In this document: piece after piece, positions 1 to 7,761 of the stretch
How positions within the stretch are numbered: the stretch's first letter is position 1
Layout: each line of letters begins with the position of its first letter
IMG/VR virus record: IMGVR_UViG_3300045256_000050
Location: 1 to 64,000 of that record
DNA from: a virus
DNA: 64,000 bases
Strand: one strand, 5' to 3'
Notes under the pieces: generated by a model
The model's input: the letters and a program-made list of their open reading frames with translations, nothing else
Told to the model about the DNA's origin: nothing
The model's database searches: none
Program-made: the position numbers and the translations under genes

Positions 1-1
1 C

Positions 2-157
2 CGAATGCTCCAAGAACGCACGGCGGCTATCCTCGGCCTCAAGACGCCTACAAGCGTCATGGTCAGCGAAACAATCGAGTCCTACGAAGATGCGGAGTTG
101 AAAGAGTTCGTGTGCGTGCCGTCCGATAAGGCCGAATACAGAGAGGATCAAAAGTGA
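2..157 (+). CDS. 3' part of an unidentified protein
   Basis: This frame is open from the left edge and ends with TGA at 155-157. A Met at 5-7 could be the start, giving 50 residues, but the gene may begin outside the window. The product is acidic in its second half, with two Val-Cys-Val-type residues near the end, and I recognise no family. It is followed after 7 bases by another small + strand gene. Confidence 0.5.
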   Translation, partial: RMLQERTAAILGLKTPTSVMVSETIESYEDAELKEFVCVPSDKAEYREDQK

Positions 158-164
158 GTACCCG

Positions 165-305
165 ATGCGCTCTAAACGCCCTCGCAAGTTTATTAACATG
201 CGGGGAGCGTTCACCATCGGGTTACTAACAAACACCCCGGCACTGTACATCCTGGCGGCAGTGGCGGCACTGTCCGCCTACCTTTCGATGCGAAAGCATC
301 TCTGA
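165..305 (+). CDS. small single-pass membrane protein, 46 aa
   Basis: The frame starts at ATG 165 and stops at the TGA that opens the first copy of the gene-end repeat (303). A basic N-terminus (MRSKRPRKF) precedes one hydrophobic segment at about residues 24-42 (ALYILAAVAALSAYL), then a basic tail, which predicts one membrane span. The function is unknown. The repeat at its stop codon is the main evidence that this short frame is a real gene. Confidence 0.5.
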   Translation: MRSKRPRKFINMRGAFTIGLLTNTPALYILAAVAALSAYLSMRKHL

Positions 306-321
306 CACCGACTGGAGAGCC

Positions 322-507
322 ATGAAGGACGCACAAACCATCCACGACATCACCCGGTACATCACCCGGACACACGACCTGAGCGACAGCGATAAGCTCG
401 CCGTCGCCCTGGAACTAATCGAGTCCATCCCCAGAGCCTTCGAGTTCGAGGACGGGCTGCGGAAGGCGGTGGAGCGGGAACGCCTGACACCGGCTGGACA
501 AGCGTAA
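322..507 (+). CDS. hypothetical protein, 61 aa
   Basis: ATG 322 lies 8 bases after GGAGAG, a good ribosome binding site that is part of the preceding gene-end repeat. The product is charged and probably helical. Its last residues (LTPAGQA) are encoded by the next copy of the gene-end repeat, which is read in the frame that ends at its internal TAA rather than at its TGA. I recognise no family. Confidence 0.6.
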   Translation: MKDAQTIHDITRYITRTHDLSDSDKLAVALELIESIPRAFEFEDGLRKAVERERLTPAGQA

Positions 508-705
508 GAAGGGCACAAAGGAATCACACCACGGTCCTCGGGCACGACCCGTAGGATAGAACCTCAGCCATCAGGACGCACGCCAAGCGGCCTGTGAGGG
601 TTCGCATACCACCGCAAAGCCACCGGGCAATGCGGCCGTGCGTCCACAAGGGGCGACCGGGCGATTTAACCAAGAGGTATGGCAACCGTGCCGTGGTGCG
701 TTATC
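508..705 (+). other. about 200 bases without a recognised gene
   Basis: I see no convincing reading frame here. The end of the stretch carries the start-type cassette AACCAAGAGG followed by ATG (679), but the frame it opens runs straight into the tRNA-like gene and translates as tRNA-derived sequence, so I do not call it. Confidence 0.4.
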
Positions 706-775
706 ATCGCAGTGTCAGTATTCGGTAACGGCCCTCTGTCGGAGGGAGTAGCGGGTTCGATCCCCGCCTGCGATG
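706..775 (+). tRNA. tRNA-Asp(GUC)-like, irregular
   Basis: A perfect 7-bp acceptor stem pairs 706-712 (ATCGCAG) with 768-774 (CTGCGAT), with discriminator G775. The T arm is GCGGG-TTCGATC-CCCGC (751-767). The anticodon loop CTGTCGG at 736-742 has U33 and anticodon GTC (738-740), which fits Asp together with G73. Its total of 70 bases is short: the D stem is weak, base pair 27-43 is a mismatch and the variable loop has only 3 bases. No CCA is encoded. It could be a decaying gene. Confidence 0.6.
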
Positions 776-776
776 C

Positions 777-935
777 TCAGTGAATAAGGTTTCCTACGGA
801 CCCCGAAGGGGATTCACGCCCGTAGGTGTAAAGGTTACACGGTGAAAATCCGTGATGTGACGCTACCCCTGTTCACTGAATACACAACTGACACCCACTG
901 GAAGAACGTCACCCACAACCCCACGGAGAAACGGA
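777..935 (+). other. structured leader downstream of tRNA-Asp
   Basis: Nested inverted repeats follow one another: CCTACGG/CCGTAGG enclosing CCCC/GGGG (about 791-826), GTGTAA/TTACAC (about 826-841), and CACGG/CCGTG (about 838-854). A gene-end repeat copy (889) stands here without an ORF ending in it. The row of stems looks like an RNA element ahead of the membrane-protein gene at 936, but I cannot match it to a known riboswitch class. Confidence 0.35.
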
Positions 936-1211
936 ATGCTCACCCTCGTCGGTCGTCTGCTCGGTCTGTTCGTCCTGCTCCTCGGCCTCGGCCTGCTCGT
1001 CGGCGGCGTCTACCTCGGCATCTGGGAGATGCTGGTCGGTGGCATCATCGACATCATCAACCAAGTGAAAGCCCCGTCCACCGACGCCGGGACCGTGGCG
1101 TGGGCCATCGTCAAAATCATCTTCTTCGAGCTACCCATCGTCGTCGGGTTCTGGCTCGGCATCATCCTCATGACGTTCGGCGGCACCGCCCTGTTCCACA
1201 AGTCCCGCTAA
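936..1211 (+). CDS. small integral membrane protein, 91 aa
   Basis: Two hydrophobic segments at about residues 5-28 and 53-82 flank a loop of about 25 residues, which predicts two membrane spans and a short basic C-terminus (FHKSR). ATG 936 follows GGAGAAACGGA, an acceptable ribosome binding site. The gene is followed by a 12-bp hairpin (1221-1250) and then a free gene-end repeat. The role is unknown; nothing links it to holins beyond size and hydrophobicity. Confidence 0.65.
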   Translation: MLTLVGRLLGLFVLLLGLGLLVGGVYLGIWEMLVGGIIDIINQVKAPSTDAGTVAWAIVKIIFFELPIVVGFWLGIILMTFGGTALFHKSR

Positions 1212-1306
1212 AACCCACACCCACAACCCCGGCTAAAACCGGGGTTGTGGAACTCCTGACACCCACTGTAGCAGCGTAACAACCGCCTAACCAACGAGTC
1301 ACACAC

Positions 1307-1732
1307 ATGACCACGATTACCACGGCCGACTACGCTGCACTGAAGGCGAAAATCGACGCCTACCACAACTCCATGAGAACCCTGTTCCCCAACCAGAACG
1401 GGTTCACCCCCGAACAAATCAAGCAAATCGTCAAGCACGCCCGCATCGACCGGGAACCGACCAACGACGAACGGAGCAAGGTCGAAACCTACGAGTTCTG
1501 CCACAACCCGCCGGATCGGTACTTCCTCTACATCAACGAGAACGACAAGACGGCAACCACCTGGACCGGCGAAATCCTCGGCACCGTCTACCTCGGACAC
1601 GCCTACCGGGATAACTTCGGCGGCAAGCGGCGTAGCGTCACCGTCCGGGCCGTCAACGGCTACACCTACCACGGCACCTACTTCTGCTCCACCGGGAACT
1701 ACGCCCGGATCAAGCGGAGCAAAGCCGCCTGA
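1307..1732 (+). CDS. hypothetical protein, 141 aa
   Basis: The N-terminal half is helical and charged (residues 8-70). The C-terminal half is rich in Tyr, Thr and Val and probably beta-structured, ending in a basic tail. The stop is the TGA of the gene-end repeat at 1730. No family is recognised. Confidence 0.7.
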   Translation: MTTITTADYAALKAKIDAYHNSMRTLFPNQNGFTPEQIKQIVKHARIDREPTNDERSKVETYEFCHNPPDRYFLYINENDKTATTWTGEILGTVYLGHAYRDNFGGKRRSVTVRAVNGYTYHGTYFCSTGNYARIKRSKAA

Positions 1733-1776
1733 CACCGACCGGGGAAGCGTAACAACCGCCTAACCAAGAGAAACAC

Positions 1777-2022
1777 ATGAAGAAAGCTCCGAAGCTCACC
1801 CCGGAACAACTGGCGAAGGCCGTCGCCCAAACCTACGCCTACCTCGAAGGTGACACCGGCAAGGTACACGGCAGCTACGACGGCGGCGGCTGGATCACCG
1901 TCACCGGACACAACCTCCCCGCCCACCCCGATCTGAGGGACAAGTACCCGAACGGGTGGAGCATGATGGAACGCATCCGCACCAGTGAGGCACGTCAGCG
2001 GCTCATCGAAGCCTGCCGCTGA
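1777..2022 (+). CDS. hypothetical protein, 81 aa
   Basis: The start follows the cassette CCAAGAGAAACAC. The protein is basic at the N-terminus and contains a Gly-rich turn (YDGGGW) near residue 36. It ends at the TGA of a gene-end repeat. I cannot assign a function. Confidence 0.65.
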   Translation: MKKAPKLTPEQLAKAVAQTYAYLEGDTGKVHGSYDGGGWITVTGHNLPAHPDLRDKYPNGWSMMERIRTSEARQRLIEACR

Positions 2023-2061
2023 CACCGGCTGCCGAAGCGTAACAACCCACACGAGACACAC

Positions 2062-2391
2062 ATGGACCCGATCAAGGCCCAACTGGAACAAGCCGGGTAC
2101 ACCAACGTCGTCGCCATTCGCAAAGGGCGATGGTACACGGCGACCAAGAACAACGACCCGTGTGCCATCCTCTACCAGCACGACAACGCATGGCACTGGT
2201 TCCACGCCGTTCACCAAGCAACCGCCAGCGGTAGCTCCGCAAGCCAAGCGGCCAACGGCGGGCTGGGGGACGCAATCAGCGACGACGACGACATGAAGCA
2301 GTACAAGCGGATGATCCGCCAAACCCCGCCCGGTATCCTCGATCTGGCCGGAGTGTTCGCCGCCTACTGCCAAGTCCAGAACGACAACTGA
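2062..2391 (+). CDS. hypothetical protein, 109 aa
   Basis: The first ~55 residues look like a compact alpha/beta domain with several aromatic residues (YTNVV, WYTATK, WHWFHAV). A Ser/Ala-rich linker and a Met/Ile-rich helix follow. It ends at the TGA of the repeat at 2389. No homologue is recognised. Confidence 0.65.
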   Translation: MDPIKAQLEQAGYTNVVAIRKGRWYTATKNNDPCAILYQHDNAWHWFHAVHQATASGSSASQAANGGLGDAISDDDDMKQYKRMIRQTPPGILDLAGVFAAYCQVQNDN

Positions 2392-2407
2392 CACCGACTG
2401 GAGGGGC

Positions 2408-2530
2408 ATGAAAGTCACACTGCTCGCCGCAATGCTCGGACCGCCAGCATTCCTCGCAATGCTGGCCTACCTGCAAAGCCTCCTGACACCGACTGCAACG
2501 GCACAACCCAACCCCAAAGGAACACGATGA
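2408..2530 (+). CDS. small hydrophobic protein, 40 aa
   Basis: ATG 2408 lies 5 bases after GGAGGGG, which is supplied by the preceding gene-end repeat. The product begins MKVTLLAAMLGPPAFLAMLA, signal-like or a single membrane span. It reads through the next repeat copy (LLTPTATAQ) and stops at TGA 2528-2530, overlapping the next ATG by four bases (ATGA), a sign of translational coupling. Confidence 0.5.
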   Translation: MKVTLLAAMLGPPAFLAMLAYLQSLLTPTATAQPNPKGTR

Positions 2531-2808
2531 AGGCCACCAACGAAGGCACCGGGCACAACCGCACCATCCGCCTCACCGGACTGCCCGGCACCAACGGCAC
2601 CCTGACGGAACTGACAATCACCGTCAACTACACCAACACCCCCAACGACGGCAGTACGCTCGACAAGGCCGTCACCCTGGATAGCGTCGTCATCCCGGAA
2701 CTGCTCCGGGCCATCAACGCCACCGGGCAACTCGACACGTTCTTCTCCGGCCTCAAGCCCAACACCGGGGACGCCTTCAAGCCCGAAACCGACGCCCGGC
2801 CGGGCTAA
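2527..2808 (+). CDS. hypothetical protein, 93 aa
   Basis: Thr, Asn and Gly are frequent and the pattern alternates in a beta-like way in the first half (LTGLPGTNGTLTELTITVNY); the second half is more helical. The start overlaps the upstream small gene. It ends with TAA ten bases before the tRNA-Glu gene and, unusually for this block, has no gene-end repeat after it. Confidence 0.65.
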   Translation: MKATNEGTGHNRTIRLTGLPGTNGTLTELTITVNYTNTPNDGSTLDKAVTLDSVVIPELLRAINATGQLDTFFSGLKPNTGDAFKPETDARPG

Positions 2809-2817
2809 AGTCAACCT

Positions 2818-2890
2818 GTCGCATTCGTCTAGCGGTCTAGGACACTGCCCTTTCAAGGCAGTAACACGGGTTCGAGTCCCGTATGCGACA
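2818..2890 (+). tRNA. tRNA-Glu(UUC)
   Basis: This is a complete cloverleaf of 73 bases. The acceptor is GTCGCAT/ATGCGAC (2818-2824 with 2883-2889). The D arm has TCTAGCGGTCTAGG, the anticodon stem is CTGCC/GGCAG with loop CTTTCAA, and the anticodon TTC is at 2852-2854. The T arm is ACGGG-TTCGAGT-CCCGT and the discriminator is A2890. CCA is not encoded. The 14 bases 2811-2824, spanning its start, recur at 12174-12187. Confidence 0.95.
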
Positions 2891-2912
2891 CTAATAACAA
2901 CCGGAGCGAACC

Positions 2913-3110
2913 ATGAAGTGTGCCAGAACAGCGTGCCAAACCCCACTAGACGGCGAGCAACACATCGCCATCTGGAACGAACCGAGTACCGGCCAACCCC
3001 GGCTATACTGCGTGTTCTGCGGCATGAAAATCATCCGGGGCAACGAACACGATACCCTCAAGCTACAACACGAACTCCGGGAACCCCTGACACCGACTGA
3101 CGAAGCGTAA
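2913..3110 (+). CDS. small Cys-containing protein, possible zinc-binding, 65 aa
   Basis: Cys3 and Cys8 near the N-terminus and a Cys-Val-Phe-Cys pair at about residues 33-36 could form a four-Cys metal site. The tail (LTPTDEA) is encoded by the gene-end repeat at 3089 read in its second frame. The metal role is inferred only from Cys spacing. Confidence 0.6.
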   Translation: MKCARTACQTPLDGEQHIAIWNEPSTGQPRLYCVFCGMKIIRGNEHDTLKLQHELREPLTPTDEA

Positions 3111-3136
3111 CCAACACCCCACCGAAGGACACGAAG

Positions 3137-3856
3137 ATGCTCACGTTCAGCAAGGCCAGTGAGTTCATCAGCAAGGGCCGCAAGAAGACGGAGCGGAAGC
3201 TGGCGGGTAGCACGGTCGCCCGCATCGTGGACGACAACACCATCGCCGTCAAGCTGTACGACACGGACATCGTTCTCATCCACCGGAACGGGAACTACAC
3301 CCTCAATACCGGCGGCTGGCGGACCGTCACCACGAAAGAACGGATCAACGAGTACACCCCCGCCCGCCTGTACCAAGAGAAAGGCAACTGGTACATCGGT
3401 GACACCGAGTTCACTGAGGGAATGGTGGTCGATTCCACCGGGAAGATCGTCAAGGGCGGCAACGTCCGGGCCGCTAAGAAGCGGACGAAACTCATGGCCG
3501 ACGTGAAGCGGTACATCAACGGGTTCGCCGCACAAGCCGTCAAGAACGGGGGACTGGAAAAGCCCGGCAGCGGGGATTGCCTCATCTGCCAAATCGGGTG
3601 CCAACACCCCCAACAGGACAACCCGGAAAGCCACGTCCTAGACCACATTCGGGAAAACTACTACGTCCCGAGTCTGCTGGTACTGGCTATCCGCCACCGC
3701 AACCCGAACGAGTCCGCCGTGCCTATCGTCTGGGGCATCTGCGACCGGGAAGTGAAGGAAGGCAATACCAAGTACCTGAAAACGGTACTCCGGGCATACT
3801 TCCGCAAGATCATGCCGAAGCTGACGCAAGCCGTGACACCGACTGTGGCAGCGTAA
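3137..3856 (+). CDS. conserved-looking phage protein, 239 aa
   Basis: This is the largest gene of the accessory block. Residues 25-70 form a beta-rich stretch (AGSTVARIVDDNTIAVKLY, HRNGNYTLNTGGWRT) of a type I associate with hypothetical proteins of actinobacterial phages, although I cannot name the family. A CLICQIGC pair near residues 148-153 with a later His (SHVLDH) may bind metal. The final VTPTVAA is encoded by the gene-end repeat at 3834. Confidence 0.7.
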   Translation: MLTFSKASEFISKGRKKTERKLAGSTVARIVDDNTIAVKLYDTDIVLIHRNGNYTLNTGGWRTVTTKERINEYTPARLYQEKGNWYIGDTEFTEGMVVDSTGKIVKGGNVRAAKKRTKLMADVKRYINGFAAQAVKNGGLEKPGSGDCLICQIGCQHPQQDNPESHVLDHIRENYYVPSLLVLAIRHRNPNESAVPIVWGICDREVKEGNTKYLKTVLRAYFRKIMPKLTQAVTPTVAA

Positions 3857-3886
3857 CAACAACACACCCCAACAAAGGGTAACACG

Positions 3887-4381
3887 ATGGGCCGCACGAT
3901 GCAACGGATTCGGAACAAGCCGGGCAGCACACACCAAGCCCGGCGACACTTCCACAAGTGTTCCCGAATCGGGAACATCATCAAAGTGGAAGCCGTCCGG
4001 TACACCGCCATGTTCCTCAGTCAAGACAAAACCCACCGCTACCCGATTACTAACGAAGTCATCCGGGTAACGGGCACACACGGCACCGTCCGACTACACG
4101 GCCTCTGCTGGGGCTACGGCGGAACCGGACCGTCCGCCCTCCGGGACTTGCTACTCTTCCTCGGACTAAAGGAAGGGCACGCCCGGCTCGCAGCGTTCAA
4201 CACCCACCGACGGCAACACTCGCAAATCGGGGTAGACTGGACCCTGGAGTTCAACACGACCGACGGGCTAGGCCGACCGGGGTACGTCGTCCTGACACCG
4301 GCCGAAGGGGAGAAGCGGGGCTGGCAACGGTCAGAGGCTCTGGTCGAGCTACCCCCCGTCACCCTACTCGGCAGGGAGTAA
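3887..4381 (+). CDS. hypothetical basic protein, 164 aa
   Basis: The N-terminal 30 residues are very basic, with His and Arg clusters (QARRHFHKCSRIG). A repeat-like sequence (CTGACACCGGCCGAAGG at 4291) lies inside this frame about 30 codons before its stop, reading VLTPAEGEKRG. That may be a coincidental match or a gene that extended past an older gene-end repeat. The function is unknown. Confidence 0.65.
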   Translation: MGRTMQRIRNKPGSTHQARRHFHKCSRIGNIIKVEAVRYTAMFLSQDKTHRYPITNEVIRVTGTHGTVRLHGLCWGYGGTGPSALRDLLLFLGLKEGHARLAAFNTHRRQHSQIGVDWTLEFNTTDGLGRPGYVVLTPAEGEKRGWQRSEALVELPPVTLLGRE

Positions 4382-4382
4382 G

Positions 4383-4601
4383 ATGGACCCGACGTGCGGC
4401 ACACTCGCCCGGATGATCTTCAACATGGTGCGGGACGACTACGACCCCCGCCCCACCATCTACCGATGCGTCATGCTCATATCCCCCGAACACCGGCGGG
4501 ACGTGGCTAAGGCTATGGCCGACGACTTCCGACGCCATAGCCGGGAAGATAAGGAAATCGGTTCCCACGTCATCATCGGCTGGCTCGCCGGTATTAACTG
4601 A
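4383..4601 (+). CDS. hypothetical protein, 72 aa
   Basis: The start is one base after the upstream stop (TAAGATGG), so the two genes are probably translated together. Asp, Arg and Met are common and the pattern is mostly helical, with a hydrophobic end (HVIIGWLAGIN). A 10-bp hairpin (4607-4634) follows directly. Confidence 0.6.
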   Translation: MDPTCGTLARMIFNMVRDDYDPRPTIYRCVMLISPEHRRDVAKAMADDFRRHSREDKEIGSHVIIGWLAGIN

Positions 4602-4792
4602 GGATACGGCTAATAATCACCCGGTTATTAGCCGACCTGACACCGGCTGGTGAGGGGCAGGACAGTAAGCAGCAACCGCCCAAAACGACACGAATTGCCA
4701 CGATTGTAACTTGACAACCGTTCCGCCCTGGAAGGCCACTGGAAAATGTCAAGTTACAGACGGGATGCTGGCAAGCTGTCAGGAAGGGTAAG
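4602..4792 (+). other. intergenic stretch with hairpin and 12-bp inverted repeat
   Basis: Apart from the hairpin CGGCTAATAA/TTATTAGCCG at 4607-4634 and a gene-end repeat at 4638, the stretch holds TGTAACTTGACA (4705-4716) and its exact reverse complement TGTCAAGTTACA (4747-4758), separated by 30 bases. The same 11-12-base core recurs elsewhere in the window (25497, 27150, 30845, 51823). I see no promoter with a matching -10. Confidence 0.6.
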
Positions 4793-4879
4793 ATGGGCGG
4801 TCTAAGGCCCGCCGACTGTCTCGTTGCCACGCACGCACACGCACGAGAGTTGATTAAGAAACATTACTCAACGTGCTGA
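4793..4879 (+). CDS. possible 28-aa peptide ending at a gene-end repeat
   Basis: ATG 4793 opens a frame that ends exactly at the TGA of the repeat copy at 4877 (last residues HYSTC). The frame stays open upstream to 4715 across the inverted repeat but has no better start codon. Support comes only from the stop-codon position, which matches the habit of neighbouring genes. Confidence 0.3.
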   Translation: MGGLRPADCLVATHAHARELIKKHYSTC

Positions 4880-4926
4880 CACCGGCTGTCGTGGTGTTAA
4901 GAAACAACCAACCGGGGTAGAGTAAC

Positions 4927-5559
4927 ATGCGTCAAGCGAAGGTGAACCTGTACTCGGTGAACGAACTGACGGGCAAGGCGAAGGACAAGGCAATCGAAGC
5001 CGGTCGGGAGTGGCATAACGCCACGTTCGATTCGGCCGAGATGACGGAACAACTGAAGGAGTACGCCCACGAGAAGCACGGCGTCAAGGCCGACGACGTG
5101 AACTGGTCGATTTCCTTCAGTCAAGGCGACGGTGTGGCGTTCTACGGCACCATCGACCTAGACGAACTGGCGAAGAAGCACGAGAACGTCAAGAAGCTGG
5201 TGGACGCCGCCGCCGAGATCGACGTGACCCTGAGCGTCACCAGTGAGGGGCGGAACAACCGCTATCACCACTGGAACAGCATGAGTGTGACGGCCGAGCA
5301 TGACACCGGCTATCGGTACAGTGAGAGGTTCGCCGACGACGACGAGACGCCGCTGATGGAGAAGGCGGACAAGCTCGCCACGGAGCTACAGGAAGCGGTC
5401 GCCGAGATTCTGAAGGCGGCAAGCCGTGACACCCATAGCTGGGGCGAGAAGTGCGTCCTGGCCGACAGTGAGGATTCGGCCATCGTGGAACTGCTGGAAG
5501 AGAACGAGTGGGAGTTCGACGTGAACGGGAAGCCGTTCGGCCACCCGGAAGCGGAGTAG
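4927..5559 (+). CDS. hypothetical phage protein, 210 aa
   Basis: The protein is acidic and helical. A central segment (VNWSISFSQGDGVAFYGTID, about residues 57-76) resembles a recurring phage hypothetical in which a Ser-Gln-Gly-Asp-Gly loop is conserved; I cannot name it further. ATG 4927 follows GGGGTAGAGTAAC. A 13-bp perfect hairpin (5571-5603) lies just after the stop. Confidence 0.7.
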   Translation: MRQAKVNLYSVNELTGKAKDKAIEAGREWHNATFDSAEMTEQLKEYAHEKHGVKADDVNWSISFSQGDGVAFYGTIDLDELAKKHENVKKLVDAAAEIDVTLSVTSEGRNNRYHHWNSMSVTAEHDTGYRYSERFADDDETPLMEKADKLATELQEAVAEILKAASRDTHSWGEKCVLADSEDSAIVELLEENEWEFDVNGKPFGHPEAE

Positions 5560-5636
5560 TGTACAAACAACCATCCCCCGGAGCGGCAATCTCCGGGGGA
5601 TGGTGCGGCAAGTGGCAGAACAGGCAGTCAACGGGG

Positions 5637-5679
5637 AGTTGACAACTACACTTTAACCGCCAAACGCCCCGTGTCAACT
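5637..5679 (+). repeat. 8-bp inverted repeat AGTTGACA/TGTCAACT
   Basis: AGTTGACA (5637-5644) and TGTCAACT (5672-5679) are exact reverse complements separated by 27 bases in an AT-richer intergenic stretch. A second pair, ACGGGG/CCCCGT, overlaps it. It could be an operator or an RNA hairpin. The left arm contains TTGACA, but no convincing -10 follows. Confidence 0.45.
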
Positions 5680-5739
5680 TTTCCCGGAATCTGACACCGG
5701 ATGTCGGGGAGCAACGACAACCCAAGAGAGGGTCAGACG

Positions 5740-6111
5740 ATGTTCTGGGGCAGCATTCAAGAGCGGGAGCAGTGGGAGTACGAAGCGGGCATGGCGAACG
5801 AGTGGCAGAACGCCTTCGCCGTGTCGCAGATGGAACGCAAGCCCGACGACCGGGCGGCGGCTGAGGAACTGGTTTCTCTCGGCCGTTACGTCGTGGTGCG
5901 TGAGGGGGTGGTTTTCTGCCCCCGGACCGACGCCAGCATGGGCACCGCCGTCTACATGCTGGGGGACTTCGAGACGCACGACGAAGCCCTGGAGATGGCA
6001 CGGGAAGAGGGCCGGGACGACGACGGGGATTCGTGGGTGCGGGTGATGACGCCGACGCCGGTAATCCTCAACCCGCCGACCCCGCTAAACCCGTCGGATA
6101 TCCCGTTCTGA
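5740..6111 (+). CDS. hypothetical protein, 123 aa
   Basis: ATG 5740 was chosen because it follows the type A cassette CCAAGAGAGGGTCAGACG; an upstream in-frame Met at 5701 lies inside the gene-end repeat and is less likely. The product is acidic, with a helical first half, a Cys-containing strand and a Pro/Thr-rich tail (NPPTPLNPSDIPF). It ends at the TGA of the repeat at 6110. Confidence 0.65.
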   Translation: MFWGSIQEREQWEYEAGMANEWQNAFAVSQMERKPDDRAAAEELVSLGRYVVVREGVVFCPRTDASMGTAVYMLGDFETHDEALEMAREEGRDDDGDSWVRVMTPTPVILNPPTPLNPSDIPF

Positions 6112-6167
6112 CACCGACTGCAAGAGGGCGGGGCAACTTGCCCCGCCTAACCAACTCAAGGTGACTG

Positions 6168-6668
6168 ATGCACGCTTCCAAGCTGGCCGAACTGACTGCC
6201 GAAGTGAACGCCGTGAATCTGGCGAACGGGTACGCCAACGAGTTGTTGCCGCCGCTGCTGGAGTTCTTCACCCCGCTGGTCGGGCAGAAGATCGTCAAGG
6301 CGGACGGCTCGCTCTTGGCGAAGCTGGAGAGCAAGCTGCCGAAGTTCCCGGCGGTGACGGGTCGGCCGGGGCAACACCCGCACGCCACGGTGATGACCTA
6401 CCGGCACCGCAGCGACTACTCGCTCGCCTGGACGGTCAAGGTGTGTTGGCCGATCCCGCCGCACACCTGCACCTACTACGAGCGGACGCTGTACGTCGGG
6501 GACATGAGCGGCGACGTGCTGAAGGAGATGACGAAGCACCGGGAGCCGTGGAAAACGGACTACACGGTCGAGGCCGCTGTCGCCGCAATCGAGAAGTACG
6601 AAGCGGCGAAGAAGGCGGCGGACGACGCCCGTTCGGCGTGCTGGCCGTTCGAGAAGTTCATCCGGTAA
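6168..6668 (+). CDS. hypothetical protein, 166 aa
   Basis: A helical N-terminus is followed by an aromatic beta-like middle (YRHRSDYSLAWTVKVCWP) and a Lys/Ala-rich helix at the C-terminus (residues 135-155). ATG 6168 follows AAGGTGACTG. A GAGGCGGG/CCCGCCTC hairpin (6683-6706) comes after the stop. Confidence 0.65.
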   Translation: MHASKLAELTAEVNAVNLANGYANELLPPLLEFFTPLVGQKIVKADGSLLAKLESKLPKFPAVTGRPGQHPHATVMTYRHRSDYSLAWTVKVCWPIPPHTCTYYERTLYVGDMSGDVLKEMTKHREPWKTDYTVEAAVAAIEKYEAAKKAADDARSACWPFEKFIR

Positions 6669-6783
6669 GGTGGTGGGAATTTGAGGCGGGGACTTAAACC
6701 CGCCTCTTTCCCAACGCAACATAACAAACATTATCGGACGTTGACACCGGCTGGAGCGGCGTAACCTTCACTGAGGACACGAG

Positions 6784-6972
6784 ATGAGCCTGCCAGTACG
6801 GGACGACGTGAAGACGGTTCAGTACCACCGTAACCCGACGCCGAGCGAAGTGCGGTTCGGCCACGGGGCCATTCACTACCGGGACTTCCCCAAAGAGGAA
6901 GTCATGAAGCCGGACGGCACGCTGAAAAAGTGGTTCGTGGCGAAGGACGACGGGCTGAGGTACTACCGCTGA
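6784..6972 (+). CDS. hypothetical protein, 62 aa
   Basis: The start lies behind the type B cassette TTCACTGAGGACACGAG. The protein is short and polar, with several His and Tyr residues and a Lys-rich centre (KEEVMKPDGTLKKW). It ends at the TGA of the repeat at 6970. Confidence 0.6.
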   Translation: MSLPVRDDVKTVQYHRNPTPSEVRFGHGAIHYRDFPKEEVMKPDGTLKKWFVAKDDGLRYYR

Positions 6973-7016
6973 CACCGGCTGTCGAGACGTAACCAACACC
7001 CAATAAAGGGACTGAC

Positions 7017-7325
7017 ATGAGCGTCCGCTACCGTCGCATCTCGAAGGCTGAGGCCCGCAAGCTGTTCAATCAGGGGAACCACCCGATCTTCCTCTGTCCG
7101 TGCAAGTTCCGCCCGGAGGGGCCGTTCAGCATGGCTGCGATGGTAGCGGGGCGTGAGTACCTGGAGAAAGCGAAGGGGTACGAGAAGCACAAGGATAGCC
7201 CGGTGTGGGCCGGGACTGTCGAGGCGACGGCGTGGAACCTGATGTACGACAACTGGAAGTTCTACAACGCCACCTACGAAACCGGCTACTACGCCCACTA
7301 CTACGTCCAAGAGGACGTTGGCTGA
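7017..7325 (+). CDS. hypothetical protein, 102 aa
   Basis: The N-terminus is basic, including a possible CPCKF metal or turn motif near residues 27-31, and the C-terminus is Tyr-rich (TYETGYYAHYYVQED). No type A or B cassette is present; ATG follows AAAGGGACTGAC. It ends at the gene-end repeat TGA. Confidence 0.6.
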   Translation: MSVRYRRISKAEARKLFNQGNHPIFLCPCKFRPEGPFSMAAMVAGREYLEKAKGYEKHKDSPVWAGTVEATAWNLMYDNWKFYNATYETGYYAHYYVQEDVG

Positions 7326-7371
7326 CACCGGCTGCAAGAGAGCGAACGACACACCCAACCTGGAGAGAGTG

Positions 7372-7650
7372 ATGGCGAAGGCGATCAAGGCGAGCGACAA
7401 GCCCCTGGTGCTGACGGCGGTGCGGGGCTACCGCAAGGAGTTGTTCCACAAGGCCCGCAGCGGGGTGTACACCTTCCGGGTGTACGGCAGCGGCAAGGAG
7501 TGGTTCATCGCCATCGACACGGGGTCGAAGGTGGTGCGGCTGACGAGCGGCAAGGTGTTCGGCAAGAAGTCCACGGCCATCGGGTTCGTGTTCGCCCGGT
7601 ACGGCCAGAAGGCCACCGAGTTCCGGGCGGCGGCGAAGCTGGCGGCGTGA
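7372..7650 (+). CDS. hypothetical basic protein, 92 aa
   Basis: ATG 7372 follows CTGGAGAGAGTG; the in-frame upstream Met at 7318 would lie across the gene-end repeat and is rejected. The product is Lys/Arg-rich with an aromatic beta-like middle (SGVYTFRVYGSGKEWFIAID) and an Ala-rich end. A 14-bp hairpin (7657-7705) lies between it and the next repeat copy. Confidence 0.65.
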   Translation: MAKAIKASDKPLVLTAVRGYRKELFHKARSGVYTFRVYGSGKEWFIAIDTGSKVVRLTSGKVFGKKSTAIGFVFARYGQKATEFRAAAKLAA

Positions 7651-7761
7651 TACAAGCCCGGCCCGCTACCCGGAGAAACATCGAGAGTCACGGTAGCGGG
7701 CCGGGTGAGTGACACCGGCTGAAGGGGTGTGAGTGAGACACACCCCTTCACTGAGGCCAGC

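Noticed and set aside
679-783. Short frame with a start-cassette-like leader running across the tRNA-Asp
   Set aside because: Its translation (AGSIPACDAQ) is typical of tRNA sequence read as protein, and the cloverleaf elements are strong.
842-1279. 145-codon frame overlapping the membrane-protein gene at 936
   Set aside because: It is Arg/His/Pro-rich, starts in hairpin-forming DNA and overlaps a better gene in another frame.
4291-4307. Gene-end repeat inside the gene at 3887
   Set aside because: The match is partial (CTGACACCGGCCGAAGG) and lies within a frame; I did not count it as a functional copy.
4594-4830. Reverse 78-codon frame over the 4.6-4.8 kb inverted repeats
   Set aside because: No ribosome binding site, crosses two hairpins, and runs against the direction of all neighbouring genes.
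5303-5315. TGACACCGGCTAT inside the gene at 4927
   Set aside because: It lacks the far end of the repeat and is in coding sequence; probably chance.
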